Source: RGIG3513 sp045658985 (GTDB lineage Bacteria > Bacillota > Clostridia > Oscillospirales > Butyricicoccaceae). From it: a stretch of DNA of 64,000 nt. Each line of letters starts with the position of its first letter. Position 1 is the stretch's first letter. The DNA lies in assembly GCA_045658985.1 (NCBI GenBank), contig JAZOWC010000038.1:5220-69219 (forward strand), given 5' to 3'. The notes beneath the pieces are model-generated. The model made no database searches. It saw only the letters and a program-made list of their open reading frames with translations, and was not told the origin of the DNA. The translations under genes were made by a program, and so were the position numbers. Below, piece by piece: positions 16,694-25,670 of the stretch.

Positions 16694-17544
16694 GTATTAA
16701 CTGGTATCCCGGCCATATGGCAAAAAGTCGCCGTCTTATGGCAGGCGATCTCAAAAATATTGATGCAGTATGCGAAGTCATTGATGCGCGCATACCGCGC
16801 TCGTCCCGAAATCCCGAACTTGACAAACTGTGCAGGGATAAGCGTCGCATAATCGTACTTAACAGAGCTGATCAGGCGGACCCCGCCGTCACAGCGCAGT
16901 GGGAAGATTATTATCAAAAACGAGGGTTTACCGTCATTGCCACCGACAGTGAAAAGGGCGGTTTTGGCAAAGCATTCGAAGGCGCTGTCAAAAAGTGTTG
17001 TGCTGATCTTATTGCACGCAATGAGGCAAAAGGTCAGGTTGGCAAGATGATGCGGCTTATGATAGTCGGCATCCCCAATGTTGGCAAATCGTCTTTTATC
17101 AACCGCCTGCTTGGCAAGAAGGCTGCCGTAGCAGCCGATAAGCCCGGTGTAACAAGAGGCACACAGTGGTATTCGCTGCCCGGTGCGTTCGATTTTATGG
17201 ATACTCCCGGTCTGCTTTGGCCCAAGATCGAGAGCGACGAGATTGGATACAATCTGGCATTTACCGGAACCATCCGAGACGAGATCCTTGACCTTGAGGA
17301 CCTTGCCTGCAGATTTATTAATGTGCTCAGGAATTCTTATGCAGATATACTTGTAAAGCGTTTTAACATTACAGTGTCTGATGACGAGATAGACTATGAT
17401 ATTCTTCAAAAAATAGCTTTTGCAAGGTCACTGGTGCTTCGTGGTAATGAGCCCGATACCGAGCGCGCCGCAAAGATGCTTCTTACCGAGTTCAGAAGCG
17501 GCAAGCTTGGCAGAATTACATTGGAAACTCCTGTTAAGCGGTGA
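16690..17544 (+). CDS. rbgA: Ribosome assembly GTPase RbgA (YlqF)
   Basis: RbgA helps late 50S assembly. It is a circularly permuted GTPase: INWYPGHMAKSRR start, DARIPRSSRNP, G4-like LNRADQ before the P-loop GIPNVGKSSFINRL (about 125-138) and PGVTRGTQWY. I chose ATG 16690, overlapping the lepB stop as ATGA, because it gives the standard RbgA N terminus. 284 residues is the normal length. Confidence 0.96.
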   Translation: MSINWYPGHMAKSRRLMAGDLKNIDAVCEVIDARIPRSSRNPELDKLCRDKRRIIVLNRADQADPAVTAQWEDYYQKRGFTVIATDSEKGGFGKAFEGAVKKCCADLIARNEAKGQVGKMMRLMIVGIPNVGKSSFINRLLGKKAAVAADKPGVTRGTQWYSLPGAFDFMDTPGLLWPKIESDEIGYNLAFTGTIRDEILDLEDLACRFINVLRNSYADILVKRFNITVSDDEIDYDILQKIAFARSLVLRGNEPDTERAAKMLLTEFRSGKLGRITLETPVKR

Positions 17545-18152
17545 ACATAATGTACACCTTTGAAACTGATCTTTACGCCAAGGGTTACACCTATGTGTGC
17601 GGTACCGACGAAGCCGGGGCAGGCCCGCTTGCAGGTCCCGTATATGCGGCGGCTGTGATTTTGGACAGGGATGTTGTAATCGATGGTCTCAATGACTCCA
17701 AAAAGCTGTCCGAGAAAAAACGTGAAAAGCTGTTTGATGAGATTATTGCAAAAGCCAAAGCTTATGCAGTAGTCAGTATTCCTGAGTCTGTCATCGATGA
17801 TATAAATATCCTCAATGCCAGAATGCTTGCAATGCGTCAGGCGGTCAATGAACTTGATATCAAGCCGGATTTCCTGCTTGTTGATGGCAATCGTGATCCC
17901 AAGGCAGGGGTTGAGACACTTTGTGTTGTAGGGGGAGACGGTAAGTCTGCTTCTATAGCGGCGGCTTCTATTCTGGCAAAAGTCAGCCGTGACAGATTTA
18001 TGCTCAAAATGGCTGAGGAATATCCGCAGTATAAGTTTGAGAAGCATAAAGGTTACGGTACCAAAGTTCATATCGAAGCTATCAGGCAGTTTGGCCCATG
18101 TCCTATACACAGAGCAAGCTTTCTTAAGAACATTTGCACCGGGGAGGAGTAA
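17541..18152 (+). CDS. rnhB: Ribonuclease HII
   Basis: RNase HII removes RNA from DNA, including single ribonucleotides. Motifs present are DEAGAGPLAGPV (acidic pair D23/E24), NDSKKLSEKKRE, DGNRDPK and SIAAASILAKVSRDRFM. The first motif normally reads DExGRG; here Ala27 replaces the Arg of the GRG loop. The start is GTG 17541 overlapping the rbgA stop, or ATG 17550. The stop lies right before the yraN start. Confidence 0.94.
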   Translation: MNIMYTFETDLYAKGYTYVCGTDEAGAGPLAGPVYAAAVILDRDVVIDGLNDSKKLSEKKREKLFDEIIAKAKAYAVVSIPESVIDDINILNARMLAMRQAVNELDIKPDFLLVDGNRDPKAGVETLCVVGGDGKSASIAAASILAKVSRDRFMLKMAEEYPQYKFEKHKGYGTKVHIEAIRQFGPCPIHRASFLKNICTGEE

Positions 18153-18517
18153 TTATCAGATACTCTTCTAAAAATATCAAGAATGCCACAGGTTATGACG
18201 GGGAGCTGTTCGCGGCTCATTATCTGAAGAAAAAGAAGTATAAACTTGTGGAATCTCAGTATCACAGCAGGTTCGGTGAAATCGATCTTATTGTAAAGGA
18301 TAAAAACTTTATAGTATTTGTTGAAGTTAAGCTTCGTAAGAACAAAACTTTCAGTAACGCTTTTGATGCGGTTACTTATTCAAAGCAGCAGAAGATAATC
18401 AAAACCGCTTTGGTGTGGATGGCAGAAAACAAGTGCGAACTCCAGCCGCGGTTTGACGTTATTGAGATATATACGGAACTGGAAGAAATAAACCATATTG
18501 AAAATGCCTTTGCGTAG
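18134..18517 (+). CDS. YraN/UPF0102 family nuclease-like protein
   Basis: A short protein with the restriction-endonuclease-like core GEIDLIVKDKNFIVFVEVKLR (E, D, ExK motif), typical of UPF0102, whose role is unclear but may be linked to DNA processing. The coordinates use a TTG at 18134, but this has no ribosome site. A GGAGG at 18143-18147 instead points at ATT 18152 or ATC 18155, directly after the rnhB stop. The true protein may therefore start IIRYSSKNIKNATGYDGE and be about 121 residues. Confidence 0.88.
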   Translation: MHRGGVIIRYSSKNIKNATGYDGELFAAHYLKKKKYKLVESQYHSRFGEIDLIVKDKNFIVFVEVKLRKNKTFSNAFDAVTYSKQQKIIKTALVWMAENKCELQPRFDVIEIYTELEEINHIENAFA

Positions 18518-18524
18518 GTGATTT

Positions 18525-19232
18525 ATGGCATTATATGTAATTGGTGATACACACTTTTCCTCGGACAGAGACAAACCAATGGACGTCTTTGGGGGGAGAT
18601 GGATTGGGTATGACAAAAAGCTTATTGACTCTATCGGAGAATGTATGCAGCAGGAGGATACTCTTGTTATCTGCGGTGATTTTTCGTGGGGAATGAGTCT
18701 TAATGACACCCTGCCCGATTTTAAGCTTTTGGACGGATTTCCCGGCAGGAAGATTCTGCTCAAAGGCAACCATGATTACTGGTGGGATACCGTTTCCAAG
18801 ATGAAAAAGTTCTTTGATGCAAACGGTATTACGACTATCGAGTTTTTACATAATAATTTTTTTGAATATAATTCAAAAATACTCTTGTGCGGAACCCGTG
18901 GATGGATGTATGATAGTAGTGTTGCACCCGGCGAAGAAGATAAGATCTTCAAGCGTGAGGTCATTCGTCTGAGACAGTCGCTGCAGTCCGCTGCTGCCGA
19001 TTCATCTGACAGAGAGATAATCTGCTTTATGCATTATCCGCCGGTTTGCAGAGATTATGAAATCAGTGCATTTACTGACGTTCTTAAAGAGTTCGGCGTT
19101 AAACGGTGTTTTTACGGACATCTCCATGGCGAAAGTATCAGGAATGCTTTCCGCGGGATGCGCGGCGGGATAGATTATCAGCTTGTTTCGGCAGATGCTG
19201 TTAATTTTGTTCCGGTTAAATTATCAGATTAA
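18525..19232 (+). CDS. Calcineurin-like metallophosphoesterase
   Basis: 235 residues with the complete metal-site set: GDTH near 7-10, GDFSWG near 66, GNHDYWW near 87-93, then FMHYPP near 169 and YGHLHG near 204. This matches the calcineurin-like phosphoesterase fold. The substrate is not shown. It follows yraN by 7 bp at the end of the lepB run and is separated by 41 bp from tig. Confidence 0.87.
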   Translation: MALYVIGDTHFSSDRDKPMDVFGGRWIGYDKKLIDSIGECMQQEDTLVICGDFSWGMSLNDTLPDFKLLDGFPGRKILLKGNHDYWWDTVSKMKKFFDANGITTIEFLHNNFFEYNSKILLCGTRGWMYDSSVAPGEEDKIFKREVIRLRQSLQSAAADSSDREIICFMHYPPVCRDYEISAFTDVLKEFGVKRCFYGHLHGESIRNAFRGMRGGIDYQLVSADAVNFVPVKLSD

Positions 19233-19273
19233 AAATTTAAAAAATATATAAAAACCTCAAGGGGGAAACATTT

Positions 19274-20590
19274 GTGAAGTTAATCAGCACAGAAAAGAAA
19301 GAAAACAATCAGGTAGAGCTGTCCATTCTGGTCGGCAAGGAAGAGTTTGAGAAGGCTTGTGAGCGTTCTTACCGCATGAACGTCGGCAAGATCAACATTC
19401 AGGGCTTCCGCAAGGGCAAGGCTCCCCGCAAGATCATCGAGAAGCTGTACGGCCCCGAAGTATTCTACGAAGATGCTATGAACTTTGCCTGCGAAGATTC
19501 TTACTACGATGCAGTCAAGGCTGCAGGCATCACTCCTGTTGACCGTCCCGCTGTTACCGATCTTGACATCAAAGACGGCGAGTTCACCTACAAGGCTATC
19601 GTTACCGTAAAGCCCGAGGCTGAGATTGGCGAGTACAAGGGTCTGGAAGCAGAGAAGCAGACCGTTCGCGTTACCGAAAAGGAAGTAGAAGCTGAGATCG
19701 AGCGCGTCAGAGAGCGTAATTCCCGTCAGGTTACCGTTGAGCGTCCCGTACAGGATGGCGATATCATCACCTTTGATTTTGACGGTTATGTTGACGGCGT
19801 AGCATTCGACGGCGGCAAGGCTGAGGACTATGACCTCAAGATAGGCTCCGGTATGTTCATCCCCGGCTTTGAGGAGCAGCTTATCGGCAAGACCGCAGGT
19901 GAGGCTTGCGACGTTATCGTTACTTTTCCCGCTGACTATCAGGCAACCGAGCTGGCAGGCAAGGAAGCTACCTTCAAGTGCCTGGTCAAGGTCGTCAAGG
20001 AGAGCGTAAAGCCTGAGCTGGACGATGAGTTTGCCAAGGATGTTTCCGAGTTTGACACTCTGGACGAGTACAAGGCAAGCGTCAAGACCCGCATTCGTGA
20101 GGGCAAGGAGCAGAGAGCTGCTTCCGATTTTGAAGAAAAGATCCTGGACAAGCTGGTCGAAGGCATGAAGTGCGACGTTCCCCAGGTTATGATCGACACT
20201 CAGACCGACAAGATCGTTGATGACTTTGCATACCGTCTTGCTGCACAGGGCATGGATATGAACACCTACCTGCAGATGAGCGGCATGACCATGGAGTCTT
20301 TCCGTCAGGTATTCAGCGTTCAGGCTGAGCGCAATGTCAAGATCCGTCTGGCTCTTGAGGCTGTCGCAAAGGCTGAGGGCATTGAGATCACCGATGAGGC
20401 TGTTGAGGCTGAGTTTGCTGCACTGGCTGAGAACAACAAGATGGATGTTGCACGCGTCAAGGAGTTCATCGCTGCAGAAGATATGAAGGGCGATATGCTG
20501 GTTCAGAAGGCTCTGGAAGTTGTCAAGTCCACCGCAAAGGCTGCAAAGAAGCCCGCTGCTAAGAAGGCTGCCAAGAAAGACGAAGAATAA
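19274..20590 (+). CDS. tig: Trigger factor
   Basis: The ribosome-bound chaperone and PPIase. The N-terminal domain holds the ribosome-docking signature GFRKGKAPRKIIEK near 41-54. The PPIase domain (GDIITFDFDGYVDGVAFDGG) follows near 155, then a long helical C domain and a Lys/Ala-rich tail (KAAKKPAAKKAAKKDEE). 438 residues is normal. The start is GTG 19274. Codon choice is strongly biased, indicating high expression. It is followed by clpP and clpX, the classical order. Confidence 0.97.
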   Translation: MKLISTEKKENNQVELSILVGKEEFEKACERSYRMNVGKINIQGFRKGKAPRKIIEKLYGPEVFYEDAMNFACEDSYYDAVKAAGITPVDRPAVTDLDIKDGEFTYKAIVTVKPEAEIGEYKGLEAEKQTVRVTEKEVEAEIERVRERNSRQVTVERPVQDGDIITFDFDGYVDGVAFDGGKAEDYDLKIGSGMFIPGFEEQLIGKTAGEACDVIVTFPADYQATELAGKEATFKCLVKVVKESVKPELDDEFAKDVSEFDTLDEYKASVKTRIREGKEQRAASDFEEKILDKLVEGMKCDVPQVMIDTQTDKIVDDFAYRLAAQGMDMNTYLQMSGMTMESFRQVFSVQAERNVKIRLALEAVAKAEGIEITDEAVEAEFAALAENNKMDVARVKEFIAAEDMKGDMLVQKALEVVKSTAKAAKKPAAKKAAKKDEE

Positions 20591-20659
20591 TTCGACGTTT
20601 AACGACGGATTTTTCGCTCTGAAGGATATAGAATCATTACTGACGAAAGGAGTATGATC

Positions 20660-21241
20660 ATGCCTTATATCCCAATGGTAATTGAACAGAACAGCCGCGG
20701 AGAACGTTCCTATGATATTTTTTCCAGGCTGCTTAACGACAGAATAATCATGCTGTCCGATGAGGTCAACGATACTACAGCCAGCCTTATTGTTGCACAG
20801 CTTCTGTATCTTGAGGCGCAGGATCCCGACAAAGATATAAGCTTTTATATCAACAGTCCCGGCGGTTCGGTCAGCGCAGGAATGGCCATTTATGATACCA
20901 TGCAGTACATCAAGTGCGATGTAAGCACGATTTGCGTTGGCATGGCTGCAAGTATGGGTGCGTTTCTGCTGTGCGCAGGAGCTAAGGGCAAGAGATATGC
21001 TCTCCCCAACAGTGAGATTATGATCCATCAGCCTCTTGGCGGAATGAAGGGACAGGCAAGTGACATCAAGATCCACGCCGACCATATTCTGCGTACCAAG
21101 GATAAGCTCAACCGTATTCTCAGCGAGCGTACCGGTCAGCCTCTCGATGTTATTGAGAGAGACACCGACCGCGATAACTTTATGACTGCCCAGCAGGCAG
21201 CCGAGTACGGTCTTATTGACAAAGTCTTTGAGAAGAGGTAA
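20660..21241 (+). CDS. clpP: ATP-dependent Clp protease proteolytic subunit
   Basis: ClpP is the serine protease barrel used by ClpX and other Clp ATPases. The catalytic Ser98 (GMAASMGAF) and His123 (MIHQPLGG) are seen, with the usual Asp later. I use ATG 20660 since AAAGGAG sits about 7 nt ahead. The ATG at 20654 is too close to it. 193 residues is standard. It lies 2 bp from clpX. Confidence 0.97.
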   Translation: MPYIPMVIEQNSRGERSYDIFSRLLNDRIIMLSDEVNDTTASLIVAQLLYLEAQDPDKDISFYINSPGGSVSAGMAIYDTMQYIKCDVSTICVGMAASMGAFLLCAGAKGKRYALPNSEIMIHQPLGGMKGQASDIKIHADHILRTKDKLNRILSERTGQPLDVIERDTDRDNFMTAQQAAEYGLIDKVFEKR

Positions 21242-21243
21242 CT

Positions 21244-22518
21244 ATGGCGGGAAGTTCAAGAAATCCTGTCTGTAACTTTTGCGGTCGCAGACAGGAAGAG
21301 GTAGAGCGTCTTTTTATCGGAAAAGATGCTTGTATCTGCAATGAGTGTGTAAATGTATGTTTTGACCTGATGGAGGGCAAAGTTCCTCAGAAACAGACCA
21401 AAAACACAAAACCGCAGGAAAAACAGCTCACTATGGCGGATTTCCCCCGTCCTAATGAGATGAAAGCGGTTTTGGATCAGTATGTGGTAGGTCAGGACAA
21501 AGCAAAGATAGCACTCTGCGTGGCTGTTTATAACCACTATAAGCGTATTACCGCAACCAATGGTGAGTCGGACGTTGAGCTCAGCAAGAGCAATATCCTG
21601 ATGATCGGCCCTACCGGCTGCGGAAAGACATATCTTGCACAGTCGCTGGCAAAGGCGCTCAACGTGCCTTTTGCCATCGCCGATGCCACTACGCTCACCG
21701 AAGCCGGTTATGTGGGTGAGGACGTTGAGAATATTCTGCTCAGGCTCATTCAGGCAGCTGATTTTGACGTTGAGCAGGCTCAGAAGGGTATTATCTACAT
21801 CGATGAGATCGACAAGATTGCCCGCAAGAGTGAGAATGTTTCCATTACTCGCGACGTATCCGGTGAGGGCGTTCAGCAGGCACTCCTCAAGATTCTTGAG
21901 GGTACTGTTGCCAACGTTCCTCCCAAGGGCGGAAGAAAGCATCCCCAGCAGGAGTTCATTCAGATAGACACATCCAATATACTGTTTATCTGCGGCGGCG
22001 CATTTGACGGACTGGACAAGGTTATCGAAAAGCGTCTGGGCAGCAGTGTTGTTGGATTCGGCTCCAAGATCCTCACCAAAGAGGACAAGTCCAGCGAGAA
22101 GATCCTTCAGCTTGCCGAAGCTCACGACGTTCTCAAGTTTGGTCTGATTCCCGAGCTTGTAGGCAGATTGCCTGTCATCGTATCTTTGGATCAGCTGGAC
22201 AAGGATGCCTTGTTGGATATTCTTGTCAAGCCCAGGAACGCCATCATCAAGCAGTACAAGCGACTGTTTGAGATCGACGGGGTAGAGCTTGAGTTTGAGC
22301 AGGATGCACTGGATGCCATTGTTGAGAAGACTCTTGAGCGCGGAACAGGCGCCAGAGGCCTCCGCTCGGTTCTCGAGAGCATGATGCTTGACATTATGTA
22401 TAAATCCGCTTCCGACAAGTCGGTAGAAAAAGTTGTTATTACCCGAGACAGTGTGCTTGGACTCAGTGAGCCCAGAACTACCTCAAAGATGCTTACAGAA
22501 GGCAAACATTTTGCATAA
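21244..22518 (+). CDS. clpX: Clp protease ATP-binding subunit ClpX
   Basis: The AAA+ unfoldase that feeds ClpP. An N-terminal zinc domain has Cys10, Cys13, Cys32 and Cys35. Walker A GPTGCGKT lies at about 122-129, Walker B IIYIDEIDKI near 185, and the C-terminal sensor 2 (GARGLRS) near 376. 424 residues is the normal length. The start ATG comes 2 bp after clpP, so both are made from one transcript. Confidence 0.98.
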   Translation: MAGSSRNPVCNFCGRRQEEVERLFIGKDACICNECVNVCFDLMEGKVPQKQTKNTKPQEKQLTMADFPRPNEMKAVLDQYVVGQDKAKIALCVAVYNHYKRITATNGESDVELSKSNILMIGPTGCGKTYLAQSLAKALNVPFAIADATTLTEAGYVGEDVENILLRLIQAADFDVEQAQKGIIYIDEIDKIARKSENVSITRDVSGEGVQQALLKILEGTVANVPPKGGRKHPQQEFIQIDTSNILFICGGAFDGLDKVIEKRLGSSVVGFGSKILTKEDKSSEKILQLAEAHDVLKFGLIPELVGRLPVIVSLDQLDKDALLDILVKPRNAIIKQYKRLFEIDGVELEFEQDALDAIVEKTLERGTGARGLRSVLESMMLDIMYKSASDKSVEKVVITRDSVLGLSEPRTTSKMLTEGKHFA

Positions 22519-22521
22519 TTT

Positions 22522-22558
22522 AAGCCGCTCCGTATGATTTACGGAGCGGCTTTATGAT
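22522..22558 (+). terminator. Intrinsic terminator after clpX
   Basis: A 13-bp perfect stem (22522-22534 with 22540-22552) and 5-nt loop, followed by a short T-rich stretch. It isolates clpX from lon. Confidence 0.8.
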
Positions 22559-22588
22559 TTATTTAATTCTTTGTACACATATCTGTAC

Positions 22589-22617
22589 TTGCAATATGTC
22601 TTGATTTTTGATATAAT
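22589..22617 (+). promoter_or_regulatory. Sigma-A-type promoter for lon
   Basis: TTGCAA (22589-22594), 17 bp, perfect TATAAT (22612-22617). I see no CIRCE or CtsR-like heptad repeat in the gap, so heat control at this site is not evident. Confidence 0.75.
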
Positions 22618-22644
22618 AATATGACATATTGGGAGGACTCTAAA

Positions 22645-25050
22645 ATGACCGAAAAAATGAAAATTAACATACCAACAGTCGCTCTGCGCGGTCTGTGCAT
22701 CTATCCCGGAATACTGTTTCACTTCGATATCGGACGTCCCCGTTCTATCAAAGCTATTGAAAAAGCAATGAACGAAGGTCAGGAGGTATTCCTTGTTACA
22801 CAGAGGGACATCGAGAACGATGATCCCTCTATGAGTGCTTTGTATGAGGTAGGAACCCTGTGCAGAATTTGTCAGGTTCTGCGTGTCCCTGGAGATACTT
22901 TGCGCGTTCTTGTTGAGGGACTTTCCCGTGCGCATCTGGATGATATTCATGATGTAGATCCCTATATCCGTTCTACAATCACTCTGATTGATGATGAACC
23001 CGTTAGTATGGTCACCAAGCGCGACATTGCTCTGCTCAGACGCGCAAAGGAACTGTTCTTTGAGTGCGCATCTATCGGCAACAGACCTCAGGATGAATCC
23101 TATCTCAGCATAGTCGATAATGAGGATATGGGATATGTTTCTGACTTTATTGCCCATTATACTTCTTTCAAGTTTGCCGAGAAGCAGTCTATACTTGATG
23201 AAGTCAACCCCAGACGCAGACTGTCTATACTTTGCGATCTCCTGCTTGAAGAAATGAAGGTTCGCTCCATAGAGCAGGAGCTCTCTGACAAAGTCAAAGA
23301 GAATATGGAGAAGAACGAGCGTGACTATTACCTGCGTGAGCAGATAAAAGTCATCAGCGAGGAGCTGGGCGACGGCGAGGACGGACTCAGCGAAAGTCAG
23401 GCATATATAGAAAAAATCAAGGCATTGGGTCTTGATGAGGATGCCGAGCAGAAACTCTGCAAAGAAGCCAATCGTCTGTCCAAGATGCAGCCCTCGTCTC
23501 CCGAAAGCGCCGTTATCCGCGGCTATCTGGATATCTGCGTTGAGCTGCCCTGGAATATCGTCAAAAAAGAAAACAATGACATCCGCAAGGCTAAGAAGAT
23601 TCTCGAAGCCGACCATTTCGGTATGGATAAAGTCAAAGAGCGTATTTTGGAGTTCTTTGCTGTCAAAAAGCTTACCGGCGGTGTAAAAGGTCAGATAATC
23701 TGTCTTGTCGGCCCTCCCGGTGTCGGCAAGACCTCCATCGGTCGTTCCATTGCTTCCGCAATGGGCAGAGACTTTGCCCGTCTGTCTCTGGGCGGTGTCA
23801 AAGACGAGGCAGATATCCGCGGTCATCGCAAGACCTATATCGGCGCAATGCCCGGCAGAATAATCAATGCAATCAAGCAGGCGGGCAGCCGCAACTGTTT
23901 GATCCTTGTTGATGAGATCGACAAGCTGGGCAGCGATTACAAGGGCGATCCTTCTTCTGCGCTCCTTGAGGTTTTTGACACCGAGCAGAACAATGCCTTC
24001 CGCGATCATTTTGTGGAGCTGCCTTTTGACCTGTCTGACGTACTGTTTATTACTACGGCCAACGACAGAGATGCAATTCCAGTACCTCTGCTTGACCGTA
24101 TGGAGATCATCGAACTTACCGGCTATACCGATGAGGAAAAACTGCAGATAGCCAAGAAGTATCTCATTCCCAAGCAGCTGGAAAAGCACGGTCTGACCAA
24201 GAAGCAGGTCGTAGTCGACAATCAGGTTCTCAGACGTCTGATCTGCGAGTATACCAAAGAATCCGGTGTAAGAAATCTGGAGAGACGTATTGCGCTCCTT
24301 TGCCGCAAAGCCGCCAAATCCATAGTAGAAGACGGCGTCGAATCCGTAAAGTACACCTCTGATAATCTCGAGAGTTTTATCGGTATCCCCAAATACAAGA
24401 GGACACAGCGTGGCAATGCTGCAGAATGCGGTGTTGTCAGTGGTCTTGCATGGACGTCTGTAGGCGGAGAGATGCTTGAAGTTGAGGCTGTAGCTCTTGA
24501 GGGTACAGGCAAGCTTGAGCTTACCGGCAATCTTGGTGACGTAATGAAAGAATCGGTCCGAGCAGCTCTGACATATCTGCGCAGCAGGAGAGAGAAGTTT
24601 GGCCTTGCGCCCGACTTCTACAGCAAGAACGACATCCATATTCATTTCCCTGAGGGCGCTGTACCCAAGGACGGCCCCTCTGCAGGTATTACCACTGCGA
24701 CGGCGTTGATTTCTGCATTCACCGGTATGCCCGTGCCCAAGTCCATTGCTATGACCGGAGAGATATCCATCCGCGGATGTGTGCTGCCCATAGGCGGACT
24801 CAAAGAAAAGACTATGGCCGCATACAGAGAGGGCGTTACTACTGTAATTATCCCTGCCGAGAACAAACCCGATCTCAAGGATATCGATCCCGTTGTCCGC
24901 GAGGGACTGAATTTCGTTTTTGTATCCAATATGGATGAGGTTGCCGCTGTTGTTTTTGGTGATATGCTCAGTCAGTCTGCAGGCGACAAAAAGTCTGCAT
25001 CCGCCCATTTATCGCAGGATCATGCTCCTGCCAAGCGTATACGTCAATGA
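22645..25050 (+). CDS. lon: ATP-dependent protease La
   Basis: Lon degrades damaged and regulatory proteins. 801 residues: the N-terminal LAN domain (INIPTVALRGLCIYPG), Walker A GPPGVGKTS near 356, Walker B ILVDEIDKL near 420, and the protease domain with Ser of PKDGPSAG near 678 and Lys of the dyad in GGLKEKTMAA near 720. I chose ATG 22645 because GGGAGG lies 9-14 nt ahead. It overlaps ysxC by 4 bp, as in B. subtilis lonA-ysxC. Confidence 0.97.
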   Translation: MTEKMKINIPTVALRGLCIYPGILFHFDIGRPRSIKAIEKAMNEGQEVFLVTQRDIENDDPSMSALYEVGTLCRICQVLRVPGDTLRVLVEGLSRAHLDDIHDVDPYIRSTITLIDDEPVSMVTKRDIALLRRAKELFFECASIGNRPQDESYLSIVDNEDMGYVSDFIAHYTSFKFAEKQSILDEVNPRRRLSILCDLLLEEMKVRSIEQELSDKVKENMEKNERDYYLREQIKVISEELGDGEDGLSESQAYIEKIKALGLDEDAEQKLCKEANRLSKMQPSSPESAVIRGYLDICVELPWNIVKKENNDIRKAKKILEADHFGMDKVKERILEFFAVKKLTGGVKGQIICLVGPPGVGKTSIGRSIASAMGRDFARLSLGGVKDEADIRGHRKTYIGAMPGRIINAIKQAGSRNCLILVDEIDKLGSDYKGDPSSALLEVFDTEQNNAFRDHFVELPFDLSDVLFITTANDRDAIPVPLLDRMEIIELTGYTDEEKLQIAKKYLIPKQLEKHGLTKKQVVVDNQVLRRLICEYTKESGVRNLERRIALLCRKAAKSIVEDGVESVKYTSDNLESFIGIPKYKRTQRGNAAECGVVSGLAWTSVGGEMLEVEAVALEGTGKLELTGNLGDVMKESVRAALTYLRSRREKFGLAPDFYSKNDIHIHFPEGAVPKDGPSAGITTATALISAFTGMPVPKSIAMTGEISIRGCVLPIGGLKEKTMAAYREGVTTVIIPAENKPDLKDIDPVVREGLNFVFVSNMDEVAAVVFGDMLSQSAGDKKSASAHLSQDHAPAKRIRQ

Positions 25051-25637
25051 ATATCAATAAAACAGTTTTTGTAAAGAGCGTGGCCTCCCAGCGAGATTTC
25101 CCAAAGGACCTGAAAAAGCAGATACTTTTTGCAGGTAAATCCAACGTCGGAAAATCATCCACAATCAATGCTCTTGTTGGCAGAAAAAACTTTGCAAGAG
25201 TAAGCGCAAAGCCGGGAAAAACAGTATTTGTCAATCTCTTCGACGTAGACAAGAGCTTTTGGCTTGTTGACCTGCCCGGATATGGATTTTCTTTGACATC
25301 GGATGCTGAACGCCAGAGATATTCCAAGCTGATCGACGATTATTTCGCTGACCAGAATAGTAAAGTTGCAAGACTTTACATTATTGTTGATGCAAGGCAT
25401 GAGCCCACCAATAATGATTGCAATATGGTAACATATGCCAGAGAATGCAATCTGCCGATGACCATTATCGCAAACAAGATCGACAAGCTCAAACCCTCGC
25501 AGATTCAGCCTTCGATAGACCTTATTCGAGAGACTCTCGAACTTACACAAGAAGATCTTATCATACCTTTTTCGGCTGAGAAAGGAACCAACAAAGGTCT
25601 GATTATCGAGGATATAAAACGAGCCGTTACAGAATAA
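25047..25637 (+). CDS. ysxC: Ribosome assembly GTPase YsxC/EngB
   Basis: An essential GTPase for 50S assembly. 196 residues with G1 GKSNVGKSS near 29-37, G3 DLPGYGFS, G4 NKIDKL near 147 and G5 SAEKG near 174. The ATG overlaps the lon stop as ATGA. This lon-ysxC link is shared with many Firmicutes. Confidence 0.96.
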   Translation: MNINKTVFVKSVASQRDFPKDLKKQILFAGKSNVGKSSTINALVGRKNFARVSAKPGKTVFVNLFDVDKSFWLVDLPGYGFSLTSDAERQRYSKLIDDYFADQNSKVARLYIIVDARHEPTNNDCNMVTYARECNLPMTIIANKIDKLKPSQIQPSIDLIRETLELTQEDLIIPFSAEKGTNKGLIIEDIKRAVTE

Positions 25638-25670
25638 GCGGAGGGATTAGTTATTCTTTTCAGGAACTCT

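Noticed and set aside
19280..21085. Open frame of 601 codons opposite tig and clpP
   Set aside because: Same cause: biased codons of highly expressed genes. It spans two real genes and the gap between them and has a Leu/Ser/Asn-rich, repetitive composition.
22552..25008. Open frame of 818 codons opposite lon
   Set aside because: It mirrors lon over its whole length. Strong codon bias in lon leaves few TTA, CTA and TCA codons, so the opposite strand lacks stops. It has no family motifs and no start signals.
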